DNA of 64,000 nt from Morinoia aosen. Its lineage: Eukaryota > Arthropoda > Malacostraca > Amphipoda > Talitridae. The notes beneath the pieces were generated by a model, which ran no database searches, had not been told where the DNA came from, and saw only the letters and a list, made by a program, of their open reading frames with translations. The stretch is from positions 35,895,732 to 35,959,731 of the forward strand of contig CM059572.1 of assembly GCA_030386875.1 (NCBI GenBank), read 5' to 3'. Each line of letters begins with the position of its first letter. Position 1 is the first letter of the stretch. Both the position numbers and the translations under genes were made by a program. Positions 33,376-45,800 of this stretch are shown here, piece by piece.

Positions 33376-34539
33376 TTCAAATGAAATACCAGTATCGAGC
33401 ACGAGATTGAGCCGGTCTACTGCATTGCTAAGCTCTCCAGCACGAACAACCACCAAAAAAGAACCGCAAGGAAGCAAGCTAACCAAACAAGGCAAAGACA
33501 AGCACTAGTTGCCTTTGCCCTCAGGGAACGACCGCAAGTTCAGACAGTCTCGCTCCATGCGCCAAAAAAAACGAGCGTTTTTTCCATTGATTTCTAAATG
33601 AGCAGCTTACGAGCTTGCGTACTCTTAATCATCTCTGAAGAATTTGAAGAAACAAAAATTACCATACAAACCAACAGGTGTTCATTTATTTCACAGCAGC
33701 TATCGAAACTCCGTCCCAAAGAGATAAACAGGAAAATAATGAAAAACGAGCACAACTGCAGTCAGGCTGGGCATCTCTACGGATGAATGGTTTCTCCTCG
33801 AGAGAGAACCGTTGTGGGTCAGTTGCTCCGTTTATTTGAGCACGTGTTGGGTGGCGCAACCCACAACACGCGAACGCGATCAGTGTAAATTATCTCAGTA
33901 TCTACTGCTCATGTATGGTGTTACTTCAGAGTTGTATCCGTTCTATTCTCAGTACAATGTCAAGCTCCAGCCCGCAAAATAAATTTGTTCTGATCTTGCA
34001 TTATTTTTTTAGGCCTCTCATCCATCCTTCGGATACGTTCATGCAAGGGTCATCTTGATTTACTGGGTGAATTTCGAGTTTAACAGCGACATCATTTTAA
34101 ATTTTTTCAAGACTTTGAACTGCACTCGCAGTGTAGCTTCTGTTATCCATATTCAAAGTCCAAATTTTGAATAAAGTAAGTAAAGCTTTGAGTAGTGTAG
34201 TGACATATGCCAGCTAGCACGCATTCAGTGGACGAACACATATTCAACTCGGACGAATGATCACGGGAATGAGACCTTAGACTCGGCACCTGCTCAAGAA
34301 AGTCGTGTTGTTATCAGCACCGCATGAGAGGTCACGTTGCAGCGGACGCAGAACACCATGTGCGGCTGCCAGGAAATGCGAGTGCAGCGGAATAAGATAA
34401 GAACATTCGCCCTCATTAACTCCAGTTGCAATACACTCGTACTCCAAGAACAGAAGGTGGCATTGTGGTTGCGCAAAACTAAAATTTGCCCTTCATACCG
34501 CTCAAAATTGAGGTGGTGGATTTTTGGAAGATTGTTAGA
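33376..34539. other. Unassigned DNA
   Basis: No gene, repeat family or array recognised. Confidence 0.4.
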
Positions 34540-34890
34540 GTACGTTACAACTAGTTTCAGCTTCCCTAACTTCATCAAAGGCGTTCCAAGGAGAGGAAAG
34601 ATGAAGGCACCATTTAGTATGGAGATAAGAGACGCGGAATCTATACACAGTGTGTTCACACAAAAGGTCCCTTGCGTATAGAAACAGGAAGTCAAGAAAT
34701 GAGGCTATGCTATGAAACAAGATAAAAGTTGAAGACGAGCCAAAGGTGTTGAAAAACAAGACTGCAGTGAACCGGAAAAAAACGATCCTGTAGAAAACAA
34801 AAATATTTTAGTTCAATAAAAAGAAAGCCTACCTAACTCAGCTCGGGACCTCATTTTCCATCTGCATGGGAGCGCTAATTCCCATAGATA
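34540..34890 (-). mobile_element. SINE-like element (family A)
   Basis: Complete set of blocks from CAGCTTCCCTAACTTCATCA to GGGAGCGCTAATTCCCATAG, including GTTCCAAGGAGAGGAAAG and CAAGACTGCAGTGAACCGG. Confidence 0.85.
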
Positions 34891-36339
34891 CAAGTTTTAT
34901 CTCCTTTTTGGAGCATTTTGGAAACTTGATGCTTTAAATTCGTTACAAAATTGTTGTATAGCATTTGTGTTACGATATCAGTGTTATACGAGTCCAATAT
35001 TTGGGATTTCAGAAATAAGTTCATTCCACCGTAATTAACAGCCGTCTCAAAATTCTCTACCTGTGCTGTCAACCACAACATAACAGGCTACCTTTCTTCA
35101 CTCAGTATAAAAACTTTCAAGAAGGTTTTGAACGCACTATGATAAGCTACCTTTGTTTATTCAGTTTAAAATCTTTTAAGGAGGTTATTCAGGCACGATA
35201 AGGTCGTATAATTTAACTTATTGGTTTATAGTTTCGGCACACACCAGATGTCTAAATAATATACCGGGTGTCTAAATAACATAATATAAAATAATTAAAA
35301 ATGATAAATAATTGAATCCCGGCGACGGACTCAAGAAATTCATCTGAATCTACCTTGGTTCGTTATATCAAACCGAGTAACACGGAAAGCATGCCAGTAT
35401 CGGTAGTCCTTCCAGTGGTCACCGTCGCGAGTAATTGTTTAAGAGCGCACGCCTTGTACGTGAAGAATATAACGTGCTCGGGACCTCCAAGTGCGAGTTT
35501 GGTGTCTTTAACTGCGGAGACAAATAAAACTTAACCAAAATTTCTTAGTTGACCCAATGATAAAAAAAATCTGCACCCCATGACCAGGAGTCTGATTCGA
35601 AAATGAAAAGACATTTTAAAAATAGACGAAATGACACTAAATTTGATTGAAATAAACCATTATTGCCGAAATTACTAAAAATACAGAGTGTACTCTGAGA
35701 TAAATAAGGCTTCAAAACTGGAAAATCAAGGTATTATCAGGGCGACCTGAAAACGCTGGTTTATTTTACGGAAGGACACCGTAAAATTAGCACACTTCCC
35801 GTCCGTTGAACAATTGAATTACGTTATGGGACTCGCACTGAACCTGATTAAACTGAGGCCCAATAAAACCCTCCGACCATGGCAACGCCGAACCCAAACT
35901 CAATGTGCTGTTGAGGAATCATACTTTCGTAATCGTGGGAAAGAAGCACACGGCTAAAGAACCAATAGCGAAGGAAGAACTTAGCCAAATCACATCGGAC
36001 GAGAACGACCCATTCAAATCGTATGCTGACGCAACTGGTGGTCGAGACCCACGCGTTTGAAACGCTAATTTTACGTCACCGAAATCGATAAGCGAGTTGT
36101 ATTATTCTCAGCCGCTAATTGCATTTTAGGTTGTACCCCTTATTGGCCAGTTGCATTCTCGAAGATCTCACCTACTACACAAATAGCTCAGTGCATGATA
36201 CGTGACACCATCAATTCTACGTTAATTATCAGTCGCATATTAGAAATCAATATGTCTTTCAATTCAGAAGCTATCCCCTCACTAAGGGATTTCAAATAAC
36301 AATAAAACTGTTAATTCAAGGTTTCATTTCCATAGCTAG

Positions 36340-36680
36340 CTAAGATATTTTCACAGAGGAAAAAGCGCGACCATTCAGCAAAGACTAAGGAAAACGTAGA
36401 ATCTACGCACAAGGTGTGTTCCTATACTACGCACTTAAAAACAGCAAGTTTAGGAAAGAAGAGAAAGAAAATACAAAAAAAAACTGCGAAAATGGTATGA
36501 AAACTGCAAAAAGCAAAGGGGCTATGAAAGGTAAAAGCTCTAGAATATCTCAAATATCGAGGTTATCAAGCAAAGCTGACATTGTATCGCAAATATGAAG
36601 GCCTATCTATAGCTGAGGTAACCTAACATCATCTCTACAGGGACGCTAATCCCCAAAGCCCAAACCTTACAGAGCTAAGC
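36340..36680 (-). mobile_element. SINE-like element (family A), strongly diverged
   Basis: GTAGAATCTACGCACAAGGT, GTTCCTATACTACGCAC and ACAGGGACGCTAATCCCC are in the right order and spacing; the centre is rearranged. Confidence 0.5.
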
Positions 36681-37290
36681 CTACAGCCTATCTCACGGTC
36701 ACCAAGGGAGGAAATATCTAAAGAAGGAAACATATATAGACACTGCAACAGATACGTCCCATAAGTCAGCTCTGCGAAATAAGGCAAATATATCATGAAA
36801 GGAAGAAGTTAGCCCAATTTGATTGTCGGGACTAAACATTTCAATGGTTTAATGCGGCAAGTGTCCCAAGCGAGCGATTCTGTAACAAGTGCGTATGATT
36901 TTGCATGAAGCATGAATGCTAAGGGGCTAGGAGTGCTACGGGCCCAGAGAGGTTGTACGAATTTCTAGCCTTAGTTCGGCGAGCTGCCTTGTTTATTGTA
37001 TTCTGCCAGCTCGCCTATTAGATTTAAGCTAGATTTAAGAACATCAGGTTAGTAAATTTATTTTCATGATTTAAAGGGCAGGATGTAGGAAACAATTTCT
37101 TGGCCCGGCAGTTTCCGTTCTTCTTAGCTACTGACGATCGATAAGAAGTATACTCAAGCGTGCGTTAGCACCGAATAATCGGAAATAATCCGAATAATAA
37201 TTCGCAGACCTCCAATCTGGCACCACCATCGGCGTAAACTGCTCATTTAAAGCCATATCCTACGTAATCTACGGGGAGCACCATAGGTGT

Positions 37291-37416
37291 TACTTACCTG
37301 CTGGAGGCGCTCGACTTCCACGCTGCTCCACTCTTACCGGCTGGAGGCGTTCGACTTCCACGCTGCTCCACTCTTACCGGCTGGAGGCGTTCGACTTCCA
37401 CGCTGCTCCACTTACC
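37291..37416 (-). repeat. 40-bp array carrying four splice donors
   Basis: On the minus strand, donors appear at 37415, 37377, 37337 and 37297: CTG|GTAAGT, CCG|GTAAGA, CCG|GTAAGA and CAG|GTAAGT. Between them is the repeated GGAGCAGCGTGGAAGTCGA. Every unit keeps an apparently usable donor. Spacings are 38, 40 and 40, so choosing different donors would change the frame. Confidence 0.85.
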
Positions 37417-37563
37417 AGACTGTGGACAGGCGGACGTAAATCCACTACCAGGGGATCTACACTTCGTGGCGTTATGCCCTGAGTGCTTGGAGACTCGAGG
37501 AAGGAGCGGCGAGCGGCGGGCCTGGGGTGGCTGCTCGTGTAGCTTGCCCCCAACTCGTACCAT
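37416..37563 (-). CDS. Possible 5' exon of the GT31-like gene (tentative)
   Basis: An ATG at 37561-37563 (minus) opens a frame of about 49 codons (MVRVGGKLHEQPPQARRSPL) that ends TCTG|GTAAGT in phase 1. That phase is the one the membrane-anchor exon at 24356-24516 needs. The region is GC-richer than its surroundings. It could instead be 5' UTR or belong to another gene; no homology is recognised and the intron would be 13 kb. Confidence 0.3.
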
Positions 37564-39238
37564 TTGCCGCCAAGCGCAAAGCTCCGCACAATTTGTAATT
37601 CTTGATAACTTGCTCGCAGAAGCAAATAGATTTCTGAAACGGTACTTTTTCTTGATCCTTTATACTGCGATCCCATTTTATTTGCTAGAGGTGAGGCCTA
37701 GCGATAAGTACTCAAGTACTTTGGGTCCTAAGCTAAATTAACGAGGAACTTGTTATGTATGATAGTTCAACGATTATTAATTTGCGACCACGAATATGCT
37801 GGACGACACACATGACAAAATTCGTGGAGATACTATGCGAGTGCACTATGACCACTCAATATCGAGTACATTTGGGTATTAGCGTAACGTAATGCAAAAA
37901 TTAAACAAATTTATGCCTGATTTTCCTACGAAAATGTTACGGCTCGAAAAATTTTTAAAGACTACCCGAGTATTTTTACGTTTATTCAATACCAGAAGGG
38001 AACAATGTTTTAGTGACAAAATCACAAAAGATAAACCTTCGAAATCCCGGAAAAGTGTCACTGCAACACGAGAATTCTATTTCGCATCAACGACCATCGC
38101 ATAAAATTCAAATCAGATACCAACGAAACGCGAGAGACGCAAGTAGCGAGACTTTGTTTCTCAAGGTTGGGAATCACGACCGAGCTTGGGGTGGTTGCCT
38201 ACGCACTCAACGCCCGCGCGACCTTGGGACACTCGTTCTCCTGCCTCTCTTCAGTGGGGCATCACTCAGCATGGAAATAGCCGGACTGTGAATAGGGCTC
38301 CCAATAGATAGGCTTAAATTAGAATGCTTCGTTTTCGTAACAAAGCATTTCGACCGTGAGCTGTATGGCTAATTCCCGCATGCTGAACGTTTAAGCCATG
38401 GTGTCCCGCAGTCGAGGTATAACCTTTTAAGCGCAAATTTACGCAAAATTGGATGGCAGGAAAATACACAGTCTTTGAACGTTAGCTCACGGGTCTCTGA
38501 GTGCAAATAAGGAAGTCTTGAGACACACCTAGCATCTTCGTTGGTCTGTAATTTTCTGTAGTTCTCATGCGCTTTGTGACTTGCATCCTGCTGGAGGATG
38601 TAATAAGCCTTGAGAATACATTTGCATGTGCACTGGAGATATCGCCTCAGTGAAGAAAAAATAATTTCAGTTGAAAGGCTTTATGAACGAAAAATTATCA
38701 GTTATCGCTGTCAATGTGTCTATACTTTGTGTTCCCCAGTTTAGAATTTTAAAAACATTCTTGGAAAATCTACCCAAACTGCGACGTACTTCAGGTAGCA
38801 TAACGCGGAACTTTTTACACGCACAGATGCAAAAAAAATGTATAAACATCGCGTACCTCGAACATCATTGCTATATCAAGGCTTATAGCACAACAAACCC
38901 GCAAACACAGCCCAATTTTACATTAAAACTTAACTTTATCGCTTGTACTATCAAACTTTTCACTCATCCCAAAACAATTTTATAGTTTAGGCAATGAAAT
39001 AGGAAAAATGGGCGTTCTTTCAACTCAAAATAAACTCAATCGACACAGAAATGAACCGAATTGGACGGTCGCATTTGGCGCAGGTAACAACAGCAGGCAG
39101 AAGACGCAAGCAGCGCTTGCGTCTTGGAGACATGAAAATAAAGGACGAAAAACACGAAGACACACGAGAGATCGGCATGTCGGCCACTCCTCTTTAAAAG
39201 AAATAAAAATTGTGAGAGGCAAATTGACGGTAATATGG
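37564..39238. other. Unassigned DNA
   Basis: No supported gene or repeat. An open frame at 37892-38291 has no recognisable domain. Confidence 0.4.
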
Positions 39239-39634
39239 CAGTGCGGCAAGTGGAGCGAGGAGACTGTGCGGCAAGTGGAGCGAGGAGACTGTGCGGCAAG
39301 TGGAGCGAGGAGACTGTGCGGCAAGTGGAGCGAGGAGACTGTGCGGCAAGTGGAGCGAGGAGACTGTGCGGCAAGTGGAGCGAGGAGACTGTGCGGCAAG
39401 TGGAGCGAGGAGACTGTGCGGCAAGTGGAGCGAGGAGACTGTGCGGCAAGTGGAGCGAGGAGACTGTGCGGCAAGTGAAGCGAGGAGACTGTGCGGCAAG
39501 TGGAGCGAGGAGACTGTGCGGCAAGTGGAGCGAGGAGACTGTGCGGCAAGTGGAGCGAGGAGACTGTGCGGCAAGTGGAGCGAGGAGACTGTGCGGCAAG
39601 TGGAGCGAGGAGACTGTGCGGCAAGTGGGGGTGA
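39239..39634. repeat. 25-bp minisatellite, about 16 copies
   Basis: Almost perfect units of GTGCGGCAAGTGGAGCGAGG plus AGACT; one unit has GAAGCG for GGAGCG near 39477. On the minus strand each unit reads CTCCTCGCTCCACTTGCCGC then ACAG, resembling a pyrimidine-rich 3' splice site. It creates long open frames in several frames that are not genes. Confidence 0.97.
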
Positions 39635-40265
39635 TTTGACAGCAGGTTAAGGTGATTTGACAGCAGGTTAAGGTGATTTGACAGCAGGTTAAGGTGATTT
39701 GACAGCAGGTTAAGGTGATTTGACAGCAGGTTAAGGTGATTTGACAGCAGGTTAAGGTGATTTGACAGCAGGTTAAGGTGATTTGACAGCAGGTTAAGGT
39801 GATTTGACAGCAGGTTAAGGTGATTTGACAGCAGGTTAAGGTGATTTGACAGCAGGTTAAGGTGATTTGACAGCAGGTTAAGGTGATTTGACAGCAGGTT
39901 AAGGTGATTTGACAGCAGGTTAAGGTGATTTGACAGCAGGTTAAGGTGATTTGACAGCAGGTTAAGGTGATTTGACAGCAGGTTAAGGTGATTTGACAGC
40001 AGGTTAAGGTGATTTGACAGCAGGTTAAGGTGATTTGACAGCAGGTTAAGGTGATTTGACAGCAGGTTAAGGTGATTTGACAGCAGGTTAAGGTGATTTG
40101 ACAGCAGGTTAAGGTGATTTGACAGCAGGTTAAGGTGATTTGACAGCAGGTTAAGGTGATTTGACAGCAGGTTAAGGTGATTTGACAGCAGGTTAAGGTG
40201 ATTTGACAGCAGGTTAAGGTGATTTGACAGCAGGTTAAGGTGATTTGACAGCAGGTTAAGGTGAT
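39631..40265. repeat. 21-bp minisatellite, about 30 copies
   Basis: Virtually identical units of AAGGTGATTTGACAGCAGGT plus T, joined directly to the 25-bp array at AAGTGGGGGTGATTTG. The lack of variation implies recent expansion or very active homogenisation. Confidence 0.97.
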
Positions 40266-40362
40266 GTTTTAAAATTAAATAAACATACTAGCATGACGAT
40301 TTTTCAGTGATTTTGTCTTACTTTCTCATTGGAGTGGATCAGTCTTATTTATTTACTAGTGT

Positions 40363-40600
40363 ACACGGCCCGTCAAAAATTACGGGATTCGATATTTTCC
40401 TTATATAAATCCTCCAGATGTGGATGACAATTATATCCATCCTAATAGTACCCGTGATTAAAATATTCTTGTATTTGTGCACTGATGATACTCGTGTCAC
40501 AGGTACGGTCGTTACGCATCCTTCAAATCAAAGTGTATGTTTCTCAAGAAGCGGGCACCAAACAAGTAAATAAACGCATCAAGGGTGTTTTTAGGTAAGA
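40363..40600 (+). mobile_element. Family C dispersed repeat
   Basis: GTACACGGCCCGTCAAAAAT, CCAGATGTGGATGACAA, ACAGGTACGGTCGTTACGCA and the end TTTTAGGTAAGAC. It is the most complete copy together with 11268-11520. Confidence 0.8.
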
Positions 40601-40959
40601 CTGGAAACTGACATATGCACAGGAATACAAGTCCCCAAAAAAAAATTATTTGTAATATACATCAAAATCATTCACTTCGAGATGCACACCTGTTACTTGG
40701 AAACACTGGTCTTGTGTGGCCGAGTATCTATCAGGATCCCACCATTCTTTTTCAGAAATAATCTACCCAAATGAATGTAATAATTCAAAAATTCGGCTAT
40801 CGGTTGCTATAACAGTTCAAGTTATCCATTACTTAGAAATAGTTCCGGATAAATTACCGCAATTCTTTATACGCAGTTCACAGTTATTATGCACGACTAT
40901 GATTAAACCAACGCATATTCTTACAAATTTTTTTTATAAAAATTAGCCTTTAAAGGCAT

Positions 40960-41187
40960 TTAACACGTTAAGTGCGGCGGGTTAAACTGAAGTTCAATAT
41001 CCATCTCAAATTTAGATTCAATTGTAGTAAGAAATTTTAAAAATAGCAAACACTGACTGGATCATGCCTTCATTTAACTTTCATTTAGTATTTATAAAAA
41101 TTGAGTGAGTGACTGCTGGTCGGCCAGCAGCATCATGAAAATCACCTAAATGACCACCGGTGGGTCACGCCGCACTTGACGTGTTAA
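40960..41187 (+). mobile_element. TTAA-flanked MITE (family M), best copy, 228 bp
   Basis: The ends are TTAACACGTTAAGTGCGGCG and, inverted at the other end, CGCCGCACTTGACGTGTTAA: 20-base terminal inverted repeats with one mismatch, bounded by TTAA. Non-coding. TTAA ends are the signature of piggyBac-type cut-and-paste elements. Confidence 0.9.
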
Positions 41188-41719
41188 AAAGGGCGTTTTA
41201 AGTACGAAGCTTATTCTCTACGAAAAGTCTGGAAATAGTGAAAGGCAAAATTAGGCCTTGACTCGAATTCAATTCATAAAAATAGCTGAGCTATGAATAA
41301 AATCAGGAAAACAAAGTAATACGAAGTGAAATAAATGTATGCAAAATTTAACAACTTACTTCAATATGATTAGCACTCTGCTATCTTCAAATGCTAGTTT
41401 TATCGTAAGAATTAGCATTTACCATATAATAGAAGGCTAAAATTAGCAGAGCAAGTAACAAGAATTTTTAAACTTATAATCGAAAGAAAACGACCTGATC
41501 ACTTTGCGAGGTGTCCCTCAGTACTAGCATCGGCCATAGAGAACACGAACACTGTGATTAGCATCTTCAGTTACCCTCACGTAAAGTGATCTGTGGGTAG
41601 AATCTACGTACTCTGATGCGCAAAGGGCACAACTGAAATTGTAGATGAGAAAGGATATTATATTCTTCCCTGTTTTAACAAATAGTCTTTTTTAAAACTT
41701 GACTACAACGTGAGCCATA

Positions 41720-41905
41720 TTTGGTCACTGAGGGAGTTTTCATTATGCTGCTGACCAACCAGTAGTCACAAACTCAATTTTTTTAACATACTTGATCAAA
41801 ACTCAATGAAAACACGATTCAGGTAATTTTTGTCAAGTTTACATGTCAAAGTCAAAGTTTTAAAACTTAACTATTGACCTATGAAGCATGAATGTCTATA
41901 ACTAA
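41720..41905 (-). mobile_element. TTAA-flanked MITE (family M), partial reverse copy
   Basis: Shares TTTTCATTATGCTGCTGACC and CCAGTAGTCACAAACTCAAT with the reverse copy at 14713-14938; the ends are lost. Confidence 0.6.
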
Positions 41906-41974
41906 TACCATGTTCATGTGTATTCAACTATTGGTACAAAGATGTACTCGTATAACTAACTTCTATCGCGTAGA

Positions 41975-42325
41975 TTAAGTTGAGTTTTAAGATAGTCTAA
42001 GCCTCCCAAATCACAGCAAAAGTGTTCCCATGAAAATAGGAGAACGGTCCGACTTTGAATGAAATCATCGGTACGAAAAATCTATACTTAAGGAGTGTCC
42101 CCACACCCTGCGCATGGAAACAAAAAGATTGAAAAAGTAAATGAAACAAGGTGAAAGTTAAAGAAGCGAGTTGCTAAAAGCTAAAAACCAGAAGCGGTGA
42201 ATCGAAAAATAGTGGTCAGGAATGTAATGGAAAATTATTCTATTCCAACAAGATAAAGGCTTATCTGACCGTCAGTTCGGGACCTATATGCCACCCCAAT
42301 GAGCACTAATTCCCACGAATACAAG
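41975..42325 (-). mobile_element. SINE-like element (family A)
   Basis: Blocks AAGCCTCCCAAATCACAGCA, GTGTTCCCATG, CAGAAGCGGTGAATCG and GAGCACTAATTCCCACGAAT are in family order. Confidence 0.7.
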
Positions 42326-42554
42326 GCCAACAGTCACGCAATACCATGTCAAGTTAACTAATCGCGAACTCCTTTTGTTGCCTATCAAACTAAATATGTC
42401 GCGAAAAAATCGATAGAAATCAACTTCAAAACACCTCAGATTGCTAAAGTTAAAGCCTTGCTCACATCAATGAATCCAAAAAACAGGCCAATTATTGAAA
42501 CTTTGAAAGACTGCATTTACCAATTGGTCAAATTGCCATTTTAGTTCCCTGATG

Positions 42555-42810
42555 CTCGCCATAGCCATGTGGCTAGAGGGTTCTGCCGCCGTGCGGGAGA
42601 CCCGGGATCAAATCTCGGCGCTGGCAGTGGCGATTTTCTTTGTTGGGTATAGGGGAAAAATTCCAAGCACAATACCCCACTCTACCCAGGTGTCTGAAAT
42701 GGGTACCGGTCTCGACCGGGGGAAAGCGTCATGGCGTCCTGGCGTTAGTTATAAGGCATTTGAAAATCCAATGTACAAGGTGATATGTATCAGGCTTGAT
42801 TGGAAATAAA
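42555..42810 (+). mobile_element. tRNA-derived SINE (family B)
   Basis: The head resembles a tRNA: CCATGTGGCTAGAGGGTTCT (A-box-like TGGCTAGAGGG) followed by GACCCGGGATCAAATCTCGG (B-box-like GGATCAAATCT). The spacing suits RNA polymerase III promoters. The body has CTACCCAGGTGTCTGAAATG, shared with the fragment at 33186-33375. It is not a functional tRNA gene, since the arms do not all pair. Confidence 0.7.
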
Positions 42811-45800
42811 GCATCCGTAAATGCCTTCATTGTTATGATGCGGCATCAAGATGGCGAGCCGAAATCTAAAATTGAGATTCGGTAAATATCCGTTTTAGGA
42901 CATGCGTTCCATTCCTAAAAGGGATATATACCGAGCCTATTTCTGTCAAAAAATATTATTTCGCGAAAAGACATTAGTTTAGCATATCCCACACCTACGT
43001 CGCACGCGTGTTTAAGGAATTGAGAATCATGACAATTAATTTTAGCATTGGTCCCATTATATCGGCATATTTAGTTGCGTTAGTCAAATGCAAATGAAAA
43101 TTTGAATTGGTCAATTCAATATGAATTATCTCTTCAAGTCCATGATTTCATTGAGGGTCGCTCTAAAGGTTAGTTGATCAAATATAAATTAAAGAACTAA
43201 TAAAGAATTCCTGAACTTCTGGTTCGTCTTCATTTGATGAGCTCAGGAGCGAACAACAATCCACCTTGGAATTCTCGGAAAAACAGAGCCGAGACACACC
43301 GGAAGTACAAACAGTAACCCTAATATTATACTAATCTCGTATATATAAGAGCAGTCATTAAATTGGTCAGCACTTACGGTACATGACTACAGCACGTATA
43401 GCCTGGAGGCGGTAGTACACACATTCAATACTGGTTGCATCCTCACTTCGCTGGAGCTTGATGTACACTGACTCCGAGTCTCCGACTCCGTCAGACCGTA
43501 GCACTGGCGGTGGTCCGGTTGTTGTGCTGAAGCCGAGTCTGGAAGATGGCAAGACTGGAAACTACACCTGGAGAATTGAGCACAGCTCATCGCAAACATG
43601 ACCTCATGTAGAGAGACCGATTCGTTCATCAAAATGTTGCTGCCGAATACGTGCAGCTGGCAACTCGACTTAGGCCTACTTCCCGTATGTATTTGAGGAC
43701 TTCTCGAAGAAGAAAGAGAAGTGTAAATCCTCTTTTCAAAATTGATCAGTTATTTTATGAAGCAATCTTACAAAATTTTCTTTCAATGATAAAGAAATAA
43801 CCTTTACGACTCCGCTGAACCTGTTCGAGTCGAATGATTAGACGCAAATGCCGCTTCTAGCGATAATGCAAGAAAACTGATCGCTTTCATGTTTGTAGAC
43901 ATTCATTTTCTATATTTTAAAACTTGTCTACTTGCTTGGTTCTGACATACGGGCTTATGATAAATTCGTGAGAAATTTTTTTATTATGGAATTGGAGGAA
44001 ACACGTATCAAATCAGCGAAAAGTTTATGCTTAGAAAAAATAATTACGCTCTTTGTAAAATATCTGGTAGTTACTATTTGAGGTAGACTACAGCACACTT
44101 GACACACAAGCAGCCGAATGCAAAGTTTCATAGATGTGGCATACCATTTCACCTCAACAACAATTTTACAAATATGTTTACTAAAATTTTGATATACGAG
44201 TGCATGAGTTGAATGTAAGCAAACAGCTTACCCATAATCTCAATGAAAACTCGAAAAATGTGTTCGAAAAATATGATAAGGAAAATAATGAGACCTGTGA
44301 CAGCGAAGCACAACACTAAAAATGACTTATATTTTGAATGCAAGGCTCAAATATTTCATTAATTATTAAAATATTTACCCGTTGGGCATCTCCTTACTAA
44401 ATAATTTTTCTAACACTTCAATAAACAGGTGGACGAAACATCAAAGTAATGCCGATAGAATACAGTCAATATCGACAAGAAACCTAACAGCAACAATCGA
44501 TCGATTGGTGTCATCCTCTTGTAAAAGTAGCCCTCGCGGGTAAGAAACGGTGCTCAGGATTGCCGCTAACCGGCCTCCGGCGAGTTTTCCATACAGAACG
44601 AACTGCTGCTTGCGAATCAACCGCAGTCAAGCGACCGTGTCGCAAGAAGTCAACCTCCCGGCGCTGCTCAGTGCATTGTTTCGGAGACGGAACGCGACTC
44701 GTGACATGATCAATCGTCGTTGCTTCACCAAGCAATCATAGGTGGGTTCAACCGCTTGGAGACTTACCACTGACGATCGAGCGTTTCGATCATCAGTGAA
44801 AGCACGTGAATGGGTGGCGGCATGGCCTGGTTTATCATAGGGGATTTTGATATACCAAGTAAATGAAATGTGGAATGATAACGATGCGTAATTATTTAAG
44901 TTATTTAACCAGCGTGCTTATAATTGGCTTAAAGGCATTTCTCGAAATGAAATTAACTTCGTCAGCATCAATGTGTACTTAGTCGGTTACGTGCAGATTA
45001 ACCGCAATCTTTGTTACAACAGCATGTTTTGCAAAAGTTAAAGGTGGGAAAAACTAACAAAGGTAGATATTTAACTGACATTGCAGGTATTTGCACTCTG
45101 CCCAGATACTTATCACTAGAGAACACCACTAATCCATGTTTTCAGGGAATAGACATGGACAGGGTATTCTGATAACCAATTGTTCTTCGTGACCGAGGTT
45201 GCGTAACCATAACCCTATCACATTTACGGCCACTGCGCCAATTGTTCAAGCTTCTGCATTAACCTTTTGCCATCTATAACATTTCGCTATGCAATCAAGT
45301 CAAGTCACAAGGTAAACAACTGTAAAAGCGTGGAAACTTCCACACCTCCAACATTATAATTGCATGCCCGGAAATCGACATTAGAATGCCAGGCAAAGAA
45401 ATTAACATCATAAGTTTCAACGTTGGTGTCATTTCGTGTGGTGCGCTTCGAAACCTAAACTTAATAGCGTTTTTTTTTTCTAAAATGCAAGTGAATATAC
45501 TTTGATCAGCTAAGTTTGAGCTTCTACTTTAGGCAAAAGATGTATATACTTAAGTTTTGGATAGTATCAGAATTCTTTTTATACAAAATTTACATTGATT
45601 TACTCATTTACTACTCAATGCAAGTCATATTTCACTTCCAAACGACATATCGTTCTAGCAGCGCTCTTATGTACACAGATATGTGTTAGTTTACGAGTCA
45701 CCCCGATTAACGAATAAAACTTTGCGTATTCATAGAATTCTACGACAACTCTGCCTCTTCTATAGCCTTGCAATGCAGTTCCTTGCACGTGATTTTAAAT

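Noticed and set aside
39025..39650. Open frames on both strands over the 25-bp array
   Set aside because: Produced by a stop-free tandem unit; the length and composition are artefacts.
39631..40265. CRISPR-like array
   Set aside because: Units are directly joined with no spacers, and the DNA is eukaryotic.
42565..42640. A functional tRNA gene
   Set aside because: A- and B-box-like sequences are present, but the acceptor and anticodon arms do not pair properly and a related body follows, as in a tRNA-derived SINE.
44520..44740. GC-rich segment as a coding exon or CpG island
   Set aside because: Open in both strands with no domain or clear splice sites; could be the end of an old transposon. 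Too weak to call.
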